A stretch of 64,000 nt of DNA from Corbicula japonica (Eukaryota > Mollusca > Bivalvia > Venerida > Cyrenidae), in the NCBI GenBank assembly GCA_038501625.1, contig JAZAYU010000013.1:7564001-7628000 (forward strand), written 5' to 3'. The notes beneath the pieces were generated by a model. That model was not told where the DNA came from and did no database searches. It saw nothing but the letters and a program-made list of their open reading frames with translations. Positions 9,401 to 20,600 of this stretch are shown piece by piece. Every line of letters starts with the position of its first letter. The first letter of the stretch is position 1. A program made the position numbers and the translations under genes.

Positions 9401-11480
9401 CACAGTGTCTAAGCGTACAGTTAACCGAAACGGAAGTTGCTGATCTGTACGCCGATGATCACATAGTTGCTTACAGAAAAACCTGCGACATCGAATTATT
9501 TATTGGTAAATAAACCAAATTTAATATGCATTTGGAAAAAATATTTCTGTGGTAAGTACAACGTTAATTGTTAGTCCTGCTGTGATCATATAGACTTAAA
9601 GGAATGGTTAGTATTGTTATAATCCATCATCGTTCCCAACTCGATCGGTGAAAATAGGAGCAAAACATTGAACAAAACTGGACGTTTTGGGTTCAAATAT
9701 CTTTGTGTAAATATATTTTGGACCATATTTGTGTTTGTATGGGAGAAAATTCATTTATTCAACTTGTGTACTTCGTTGACCTGAGTTGGAACGACTTAGC
9801 AACGAGAAAATGATACTTTCTTTATGTCAATGTAAATGATAAGACTGTACGCATAGTTGCAACTGTACGCGATCGTTAGTTGTTAACAGATGCCTAACAT
9901 CTGTACGCATAGTTGTCAAACAGATCATTAAGGTATCGCAAACATTGCAAATGGCGAAAACAGGCTAAAATTTTAGCCTGTTTTCGCCATTTGCAATGTT
10001 TGCGACCTCTTAACAGTTTATGGTTCCAGTTAATGCTTTCTGATTATATCGCCAAGTTATCATTTTAGCTTCAGTTAACCTTAATAATTTTTGCACGAGA
10101 ACCTGAATAATATATATTTTTTTAAACAAATTTGCTCATTCTTTGACTAATACAATTGTATAAACAAATAACTGATCTTTGCTTCTGTTTCAAAGTCAGA
10201 TTTGTTTTTAAATCTCATGTTAGCTCTTCATGAAAGGAGGCGAGAAAAAAAACGAAAAACCGAGCTATATCAGTGGTAAGACCGTGTAAAATATGTAAAG
10301 GCCCGCTGTAATGTTTTCATTTCTTCTCAGAAGTGCGAACAGTAGAAGCCATAATATAGCTGGACCAATACGCGTTAGTACTTCAACCATAGTTTCTAAA
10401 GATTTCATAGAATGCTCCAATCAGATCAACATAATTCCTGAAATCTACCAATGAAAGTCGGCCAAAATGAAATCCAACTCGACATTTTAACGACCTTAAA
10501 CATGAAATTCTTAGCAGATGCAGACGTAATTGTAGACTTACTTAACTCAGTCACGAAGTGGTGAATTTCAAAATCTGAAACCACTTAATGGAATTTTCCT
10601 GTCAAAGACCAGTTTGTTAAAGTCTTTATGATATTGGATAATATTTATGCATAATGTATATTTAAGCAAACACCGGCAGGGAGTTCAGCAGGTTTATACT
10701 ACGATTTAATGTCACACACAGGGGATTTAGGATTTCTAGCAATTATCGGTGTCTTATTTGCAAAATGTACCAATTCGTTCATATGGTTCAACAGTAGATC
10801 AGAGTAAAAAACCTATCAATTTATAACTCAAAACTTGCTCGTCAGTTCTAAAATGTGATCATATAAGGTTTTATTTTTTTATAAATAATACATTAGATTT
10901 GGTTTATTCCTTTGATTGATTCCTTTAACAAGTTCTTGCGTCATTGATGATTTTCAGTTGATCAGTATATGATGCACTTATGATCGCAACTGTTCGTACA
11001 GTCTGGCATTGAAGTACTGCAACTTTGCGTACACTCTTGTCACTTTCGGTTGCTGCAAAGAAAGACCATTCTCTCGGTGCTAATTCATTCTAGCACCGTT
11101 CAACGCATTTTGTGAGCGTTGGAAATGATTTTTCTTTCACGGGAAGTCAAATATATACCTTTCCAATATATACATTATAAAGTATGAGGTCACAAATGCA
11201 GATTTTCTCCACTCTTTTTCCCCATTTTGTACTGATCAAGTGTGAAAAGATTACAGATTGCAACTTAACTAGCCGTTAGTTCAAGATTTCAAGATCACAG
11301 TAAGACTATTAATCAACGATGTACTTATTATAAAAATAATTTCTGCAAAAAGCACGTTTAATTTGAATATATTTATAAATAAAAAGCCGATGTCGAGTGT
11401 TTTTCTGTAAGCAACTATGTGATCATCGGCGTACAGATCAGCAACTTCCGTTTCGGTTTACTGTACGCTTAGACACTGTG
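9401..11480. mobile_element. Transib/RAG-like non-autonomous DNA transposon, 2,080 bp
   Basis: Long terminal inverted repeats: 9401-9482 matches the complement of 11399-11480 with one mismatch, and similarity continues to about 105 bp. Both ends begin CACAGTGTCTAAGCGTACAG. Five-base direct repeats TTATC flank the element exactly (9396-9400 and 11481-11485). Transib transposons have termini of the CACWRTG type with 5-bp target duplications, and CACAGTG is the consensus heptamer of V(D)J recombination signals. The interior has no transposase frame, carries scattered GTACGCATAGTTG motifs and holds a 70-bp perfect palindrome. Assignment to Transib rests only on end sequence and duplication length; the AT-rich target is atypical. 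Confidence 0.75.
9936..10005. repeat. Perfect 70-bp palindrome without spacer
   Basis: The 35-bp arm 9936-9970 (starting TCGCAAACATTGCAAATGGC) is the exact complement of 9971-10005, with its centre at AAAA/TTTT. It lies inside the CACAGTG-ended transposon. Confidence 0.97.
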
Positions 11481-11485
11481 TTATC

Positions 11486-12595
11486 TGGCGAGTTTAAGCT
11501 CTGACGAATTTAAGTTGTGTTGGTCATCGTCTCAATTAATTTAATGATTAAAAGTAACTTTCTGGATAAATACATCTTTCTGACAACAGTATATTATATC
11601 TTCTACATATTTTACGCAAGTTTGATGATCTAAGTTCTTTGATTACTTCCGCTTTATTCAAACAAGGGACGAAGAGCGTTCCTTGCCATCATTGCTTAAG
11701 AATGAAAGAAATATACTCAACAAAAAATGTTTTGCAACTTTTGCATTTTTTAACAGTTAAAAACAACGAAAGTTAACAAGTGATACAAAACCAATCTAAT
11801 AATTGAAAGAACTATTGTCCCAGCATAATATCCTTTATACAAATTGAAGCTTTTATCAATAATGATTGAAAAAGAATGACGAAAATGATTGGATATAGGC
11901 TGTAATTTTTTCACAAATCAGCAGATTTTTTCCCAAATGAGAAGAACTTTTATCTATTTTCAAGATCAGAAAACTGAGCTCGACCTGAGACTTGTATTCT
12001 TCCGTCGCATGACTAAAAACGTGGTCGGCGTCTTGTGACGCGCTGCAGTGCAACAGGTGTTTACAGAGGTTGCCCGCTGGGTATAATTGAAATCGAAATT
12101 TGTAGTACTACCATTTTAAAATTTTCAACAACTCGACAACAAAATGTTTTGTTTTTCATGCTAAATGTATGGTTAACTATGGCTTTAACCAATATAAAAA
12201 AAAGTTGTTTGCTATAAACACGCACTGGTCATCCTCCTAGAGGCTATTTAAGCACTTAGTAAAAACCGACATAATATAGCACTCACTTTGCAATATCTAT
12301 TCTAATGCCATATTAAAGCACATATCTTTTAACAGAACCTTTGATTTTTTAACTTTCTATTTCAGAAAGGTAAGTATGAACAGGTGTTATGAAGAAATAA
12401 TTTAAAATACTGTGACAGGTAGTTATAACATCTATACAGCAAATGCAAGAATCATTCAGTCAAGTAATTTGGATAGCAAGGAAAAACCTATGATCTTGGA
12501 CTGTATTATTAGTTTGAAGAGTTAAGCAACAGTAGTTTGTCATCTGAGAGGATGCAGAAGGTAGCCTGTCAAGGTAGATGATGTAGTTTATACCA
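11486..12595. other. Intergenic, nothing recognised
   Basis: AT-rich. The short frames near 11856-12217 overlap antisense and show no domain. Confidence 0.4.
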
Positions 12596-12596
12596 T

Positions 12597-13325
12597 TAAT
12601 ATAGATTCACACCTGTACACGAGGATTATGTGTAGATTCACGCCTGTACAGTAGGATTATGTATAGATTCACACCTGTACAGGATGATTATTTATAGATT
12701 CACACTATGTATAGATTCACACCTGTACATGAGGATTATGTATAGATTCACACCTGTACAGTAGGATTATGTATAGATTCACACCTGTACAGTAGGATTA
12801 TGTATAGATTCACACCTGTACAGGATGATTATTTATAGATTGACACTATGAATAGATTCACACCTGTAAAGTAGGATTATGTATAGATTCACACCTGTAC
12901 AGTAGGATTATGTATAGATTCACACCTGTACAGGATGATTATTTATAGATTCACACTATGAATAGATTCACACCTGTACAGTAGGATTATGTATATTCAC
13001 ACCTGTACAGTAGGATTATGCATAGATTCACACCTGTACAGTAGGATTATGTATAGATTCACACCTGTACAGGTTGATTATTTATAGATTGACACTATGA
13101 ATAGATTCACACCTGTACAGTAGGATTATGTATAGATTCACACCTGTACAGTAGGATTATGTATAGATTCACACCTGTACAGGATGATTATTTATAGATT
13201 CACACTATGTATAGATTCACACCTGTACAGGAGGATTATGTATAGATTCACACCTGTACAGTAGGATTATGTATGGATTCACACCTGTACAGTAGGATTA
13301 TGTATTGATTCACACCTGTACAGGC
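12597..13325. repeat. 31-bp minisatellite with higher-order structure
   Basis: About two dozen copies of TAGATTCACACCTGTACAGT plus AGGATTATGTA (31 bp). At regular intervals a shorter variant (GATGATTATTTATAGATTCA then CACTATG) replaces a full unit, giving a repeating block of several 31-mers plus one variant, a higher-order repeat. It lies downstream of the DNAH10 3' end. Confidence 0.95.
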
Positions 13326-13329
13326 AGGA

Positions 13330-14549
13330 CTTGTAGCAACACCCCAACTCGTTCAGAGGAACATGTGTGTGCAGTTTAGCTAAACAACATTCATTATAAT
13401 TTTATTACTAACCTCTGGAAAGCACTGTTTTTCTATCACCTGAATTTTGTCTTCGTTCTTTTATATATATTTAGCCAAAAGGTAACACATGGTGTTTGTA
13501 TAGAATATAAAAACAACACAAGTCCCAGATGTTTCCTGTTTTAATTAGATTCACATAGGTACTGAACAGACAATTTAATTGACCAAAATGTTTTTTTTGT
13601 ATGTCAGAACCTTATATAAGAAATACACCATTCAATAACTTTCACCAGCTTAACCTTACTTACCTATGTTAAATTCCATAAATACTAAATCAAAGTATTG
13701 ATATTACAAGTAAAATACACAAATATCCCTGTTGTGCTTTGAGAAACTTGAAGTACATGTTCATGGACTAAGAATACTTAAACATTTATGTAGAACTTGG
13801 ACGGAATATCTTAACAAATAACAATGTAATAAACTTATTCCATATTTGGAAGGAATTCATACTGCTTTCATATTTTTCTTATTTAAAATGTGACTATAAA
13901 TAAATCTCATAAATAACACATTTGAAGATTTAACATATGGGGGCTGATATAACACATATTATGTAAGAGCCCTAACAAAATCATTGGAGACTTTGATGCT
14001 AACCAATTACATGCATCACTGTCTCTAAAACATGTCATACTTATTTTTCTTAATAAAACAAAAAATACATGAATATTCTAGAAAACAGTTAATGTATTTT
14101 AACAAAATAACAAAATATAACAAAAATAATTTAAGTTTAAATACTGGAAGATAATTCCAGTTCTATTATCACAGAAAACTTGTTTGAGATCGTGTTACTG
14201 TTGACAGTGCATGTGAAAAATTCATATAAATCTCCATGCATTAAATCACATTTTAGTTGCCAGTTTTATGTTTCATTTTTTCCACACAAGTTCAGTAATA
14301 ATTCTACATGATGAAACATTTCTTACGAACTAAAACACTTGCATAACAGCACAAAAAGCTTCAATGAAATTGTTTCTTCAATTTTCTGTATTTTACATTG
14401 TTTGATTGTTTGAAATACAATTTCAAACCATAATTCATGTAAGCAAAATATAGCAAATTTTTTCTCTTTTTTGGTTTCTTTTAAATAACAAAGTTGTTTG
14501 CTGTTGTTTTGTGTGTACACTGAAACTGTCAGTACCGGGTATATAACGG
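13330..14549 (-). other. DNAH10 3' UTR and downstream region
   Basis: AT-rich, without coding potential. On the gene's strand the first canonical AATAAA I see is around 13401-13406, giving a UTR of up to about 1.1 kb; variant signals such as CATAAA occur nearer the stop. The true poly(A) site cannot be fixed by eye. Confidence 0.4.
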
Positions 14550-14696
14550 TTAGTCTGTGTTGAGTGTGAGGCACACACCCTGTAGGACCCAGTGGCTGAT
14601 GTGCTCTGTGGTGGCCAGATCTGCCTCAAATACCAGACCCACTCCCATAGCATTACGACGCTGGGATGTCACATACACTGGTGTTCGGAACGTGTT
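14550..14696 (-). CDS. DNAH10: DNAH10 last coding exon 59
   Basis: 147 nt including the TAA stop. Encodes [20 protein letters not shown], then [19 protein letters not shown], matching the end of DNAH10 ('Y.CP.Y....R....F...L.T......W...GV.L'). Confidence 0.98.
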   Translation of the reverse strand, partial: NTFRTPVYVTSQRRNAMGVGLVFEADLATTEHISHWVLQGVCLTLNTD

Positions 14697-17600
14697 CTGT
14701 GCAGAGTAAATAATACAACATTTAGAAAATAAAATTTGAAAAGAAGGAAAAAAATATAACAAATACCTAAAATATTGTTCTTTACATTTAAAATTTACAT
14801 TATATTTACATCTTTTATTGTAAAGGAGATTATCTATATTTTATACACCTTTATTTGTGTAAGTTTTTTTTTTCATGAAAATAGTGCATAATTGTATCCC
14901 ATTCTTAAAGTAATTTTGTTGACGCCTGTATAATTTAAGCCTTTCCTTGATATATACGCATTTTTACAGTGCCGTCTGATCAGGATCTGCACTGGTCGCA
15001 TTTTGGTCAAAAATAACCTAATGAATCAAAAAGCGAACAGTAATTTTGTTAACGCCTGTATAATTCAACCCCTTCCTTGATATATACGCATTTTTACGCA
15101 TGTGCGACCAGTGTAGATCCAGATCAGCCGGCACATCCATGCTGTCTGATCAGGATCTGAACTGGTCGCATTTTGGTCAGAAATAACCTAATGAATCAAA
15201 AAGCGAACAGTTTAGATCCTGATAAGTCGGCATGGATGTGCCGGCTGATCTGGATCTAAACTGTTCTCCCTAGCAATAAAGGTGTGTCTATACAGGAAAG
15301 GGTTAAAGAGGAATTGTGCCAATTTAAATGCCTTCAGCTACTTTACTTTGATCAAGCACATTTTAATACTATCACAGTGATCTGAACAGCATACTGACAA
15401 TTAATTTTGTTAAGTAATGGGAAGAGAACACAAAAACTAAATTATGATGCATATCTTAATCACAACCACAAGTGTGGTAAGAGAACAAACCACTGAATCA
15501 TAATGCAAATCTGATGCTCTGCCAGAAAAACCCATGTTTGCTTCTGGACTTCCATCTATCTCTAATGGATTTCATTTGACCCTTGCAATACCAAGGTCAT
15601 TATTTTTACAGAGCTGTAACTGAATAATTGTGAACATCAGTACCCAAGGTTATAAAACTGAGCATGGAAACCAGTCTCAAATCTCAAGCATCTGATTGGC
15701 TGAAATGGTGACCAGTCGCCATTTCAGCCAATCAGATGCTTGAGATTTGAGACTGGTTTCCAATCTCAGCTTTATAACATTGGAACCAGATTGACTAGAG
15801 TCATAGCAACAGTATGATTATTTAACTAATGTGGCAAGTGAAATCTGTCACATCAGCGGATAGTTCTAAATTATACAATAAAACATGCATTTACCTGTAG
15901 TTTAAGTCTGTGTGCCTCTATGGGTATAATCTTGAGGATTGGCAGTTCCTGGATGAGCTGTTTAGGTTTCTGCTTGATGAGACACATCTCGTCATTGTTC
16001 CAACCAGCGCCCTCTAGGTACAGACCGTGCACGAAGCAACCTGCAACAACACCAACATAACCATGCTGTAGTCTATCATATCTGTGTTTACTAACTTCAG
16101 TTAACCCCTTACTCCATTGAAATGATGCTTTTCCAATGGGAAAACAGTGTAGAACCAGATCAGCTTTGCACATTTGTTACGTCTGATTAGGACCTACAAC
16201 GTTTGATTCTTAGTTAGCAAATTAGCGTAGATCCTGATCACAGTGCATAGATGTGCATGCTGATCTACACTGGTCGCACATAGGATATACCAGTTATTGT
16301 GTTCATGAAGTAGGGGTTAAAAGGTCCAATCAATTGTTTGCAGCATCAAAACCTTGAATAAACAACAAGTAAAACAACAATTTAGTGACAATTGATTATC
16401 AAGAGCATAAAAATATGAGGCAACTTCAAAAAAATATTACTAGTTATAAGCAAACATAATAGATACAAACATCTAAACACCAATTATCTTTATTTCATAA
16501 CATGGAGTGATTGCTTATTTCACAAAAAGAACTATGCAGTTAGTTTCAAAAATTAGATTTAAATCTTAAAATGTGAACAGTGTTTGTGAAACCATTACCA
16601 CTGACTGCATAGAAACGTTTATTTATGCTTTCAGTGAATTATAGAATTTTCCCGGTAAAATAAAGGTGGTATTTCACTTTTTTTAAACAGTGGAATATCA
16701 TTTTTATTTTCACTGTTTTTTCAAGTTGGTAATCAAATGTCATAACATACTAAAGGAGAACGTTTATTAAACGGGCTCAAATTTGGGCTCTTCACAATGT
16801 CACATCATAAACAAACATTTTTGGTGTCATTTTATGGAGATTTTCTGTCAAATTCACACAAATTGTTCACTAAAAGCATAAAATAAAAAACACAATTTGC
16901 TTTTACCAGTGAAAGATAGAAATATCGCCACTCGTGAAAATTCCGGAGTTCACTCTGTGAAATATATTTCTATTTACACTGGTAAAAACAAATATCTTCT
17001 ATATCTTAGTGCACCACACTTTACCATTTTATCAAAAATTTAACTAATCTATAAGTATATAATGTTTCACTAGCTATGTTACACTTTTCTAGAAAGTTAT
17101 ATATGTACAAATTAGAAAAATGTCTTCATATAATCAACAGCACCATCCTAACATAATTTCCAGGGAACAGCTTAGAGGGAGACTTGTGATAAATAGTCTC
17201 CCAAATTTCAGGAAATTCTTCCTTTACTCAGCCAAAGGAGGTTTTCCTCCTTATGTTTCTTACAGAAAGCAGAAAATCTCAAATTCATTTTCCTTAAAAC
17301 TGGAAAAACTATTCTCTTTCTCACAATCTAAGCCAATCCCTGTTTTCTGCCGTTGCATTGTCATAGCTTAAGTCTTCAATCTACCAACCTAAGGGCTGAA
17401 GGTTATAAAACTGAGCATGTAAACCAGTCTCAAATCTCAAGCATCTGATTGGCTGAAATGGCGACCAGTCGCCATTTCAGCCAATCAGATGCTTGAGATT
17501 TGAGACTGGTTTCCATGCTCAGTTTTATAACCTTGGGCAAAGATCACAGAACAGCAGCAGAACAACCTTACATTGCATCGAAAATAATTTTTATGGAACT

Positions 17601-20600
17601 AGCTATATTAAATGTCAATAATAAAATAACTGTCTACTGTTTAATTAACATACCAAGATATTTTAAAAAAGTTTTTAAATGAGGTCAAACTATGGGTTTC
17701 TTCTTTGAAGAGCTGTGTATCACGAGAACATGGTTCTTATGGCATAATGTTTATACATTTGTATATTAAGCATATTTTGTCACCTAAGTGCAAAAACAGT
17801 ATAAGTACCATTGAAATATGAAGGATATATACTGTTATTGCACAACTTAAGGTTACAATTAGAATATTTTTCAGAGTCTTTTTTAATTGCTTTGAATCTG
17901 CCTGCTTGATGCAAAAAACAGGAGATACTTTATATATAACATAAAAGGCCAAGACACTTGCATCTATGTCATTCATGTAATCTGGAAGTACATAAAATGA
18001 AAGTTTGCTTCTCCAAAGATGGAAGTTTACCTTGAAAACTGGAATTTTCAGAGATAGTGATATTTTTTTGTTTTTATGTCTTAGAATATGAGTACAACAA
18101 TGCAGAGTTCATAAATAAATTTCAGAGAGAAAACTCCATAGATACACCTTTATCCCATTGCAAACAGTGTAGATCCAGATCAGCTAGCACATCCATACTT
18201 TCTGATTTGGATCTACAATGTTTGCCCATGCAGTGAAAGGCAAACATATAGAGTATAGAGATTAATTAATTTCAGAGAGAAATTCTGCTTTTAATTTTAC
18301 AGTATTTTTGTGAAGAGAAATAGAATTTCAACAATATCTGAAATTTCAGTATGAATATCACATGTATGCACTTATTTAATAACTGAATAGAGAACATCAG
18401 ACTGCGATGTACATACCCTGTTAGTAAAAGTGACAAAAAATCTGTGCTGCATGTTTCAACAGAATGTACTGGTAGGTATTTTCCTTGACCCTTTCCTCCA
18501 TATATACCGGTACGCATTTTTACGCATGTGTGACCAGTGTAGATCCAGATCAGCCGGCACATCTGTGCCATGTGATCAGGATCTGCACTGGTCGCATTTT
18601 GTTCAGAAATAAATTAATTAATCAAACAGCGAATAGTTTAGATCCTGCATGATCAGAAGGCAGGGATGTGCCGGCTGATTTGAATCTAAACTGTTCGCCC
18701 TCGCAATAAAGGTGTATCTATGGAGGAAAGGGTTAAAGTTTCTCATACTTTTAGCATTCAATTTCATATCAGATTTTTTTCTGTCTAATTGTCAAATGTC
18801 ACTAAACAATTTCAAAGTATGAAAATTGCAGATTTCTTTTACCCTTTCCTCCATGTGATTTGTCTGTTCATGGGAAAACAATGTAGATCCAGATCAGCGG
18901 CACATCTGTTCCATTTGATTATAAAATCTAAATCACTTTTTAATTAATTAAATTATTATTAAATTATTCCTAACCAAGAAGCGAACAACCTAGATCCTCA
19001 ACAGATGGCATGGATGTGCTGGTTGATCTGGAGCTACACTGTTAGCACATGAGATTAAACCCGTATATATGTGCAGTAAAAAGTTAACCCTTTCCTCCAA
19101 AGACACACCATTTTTGCAAGTGCAAACAATGTAGATCCAGATTAGCCAGCACATCCGTGCCATCTGATCAGGATCTGCACTATTCACTTTTTTTTATTTG
19201 TAAGGTTATTTCTGACCAAAATGCGACCAGTGGAGATCCTGGCTGTGCTGGCAGATCTGGATCTACACTGGTCACACATGTGTAAAAATGTGTATATGTG
19301 TGGAGTAAAGAGTTAAAGATCCTAAATTCATGGGCTATTCCTGGTCCTCATTATGTTCATACTAAACTGAAATATGGCTACACTATGACTTACTGATTCC
19401 TTATACATGTATATATAAAAGGAATGAATATGGACAGAGAAACAATAATAAAATCTTTTTTGACAAAAGCAAAACAAAAGCAGCCATCTGAATAAAGCAT
19501 ACTGTGCCCAAGATCATAAAACTATGATTTGAGATCAGTCTCAAATCTCAAGGATCTGATTGGCTGAAATGGCGACTGGTCGCCATTTCAGCCAATCAGA
19601 TACTTGAGATTTGAGACTGATCTCCAGATTTAGTTTTATGATCTTGGGCACTGGTTTATAAAACCACAGAGTAAGATTGATATAAAATGGATAACTGGTC
19701 TTGTATCATCATATTATGATGTAAATTGTTATTAAATTTAAATATTTTTCAGTATTTCAAAGACATTACTGAAATAATGTTAAAAATCTGGCATGATATG
19801 TAGGCTTAAGCTCTGGGTAAGAACAATTCAGCATGGAGGTATATTCAGCATGGAGGTATATCCAGCACAGAGGTATATCCAGCACAGAGATATATGAAAA
19901 CAGTAGTCTGCTTGTGTGCACTCAGTTCATCCTACAAAATCCACAACCGACGTGCACTTGTGTGTTTGTGTGTCCCCTGAAAATCTGCTGCTATGTAATA
20001 AAGTACTGACTACTGTATAATGCAGGTATATATAATGCATACACACAAAGGTATTGTATCATGTACTGCTGTATGTACAGTACTCTGTGAGCTACCACCC
20101 TACCTTTCATATTGGCAAAGCTATCAACACCTGATGATATGATGTTACTGAGGCCTACAAATAAGCACACGTTAGTAAAACACTTAATTAATAAACACTG
20201 AACTTGGAGAACTTGATGCCAGTCAAAAGTTGGTCGTAAATAAATATTTCAAATTCACTTAACTAGCAATACCTCCCCCCACACCCACACTAATGCCCTC
20301 TATTCACTTGCCCTTCCTCGATGTTAAATTTCCAAACAACAGCTTTATAAATTAAAAAAAAATACAAAAACATTCCTTTAACACTTGTCTTTGATGAAAA
20401 GATAATTCTTATTTTTTGGAAATACAGTTTGATTATATATGTGGTTTCAACCCCATGCCCCTGCCCCCCCCACCCCCACCCCCCACCCCCAACCCCCCAA
20501 CTGAAAATAAGAAAAAAGTGTGTTAATCAATTGGCACAAGGTTCCTCCAATCAGAAAAGCTTAATTGAAATTGGTGAATTTCAATGCCAGCTGTGAAAGC

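Noticed and set aside
9401..9440. Canonical recombination signal (heptamer, 12 or 23 spacer, nonamer)
   Set aside because: Only the heptamer fits. GTAAACCGA after a 12-bp spacer is too far from the nonamer consensus to claim.
12597..13325. 31-bp repeats resembling a CRISPR array
   Set aside because: There are no spacers between units; it is a minisatellite.
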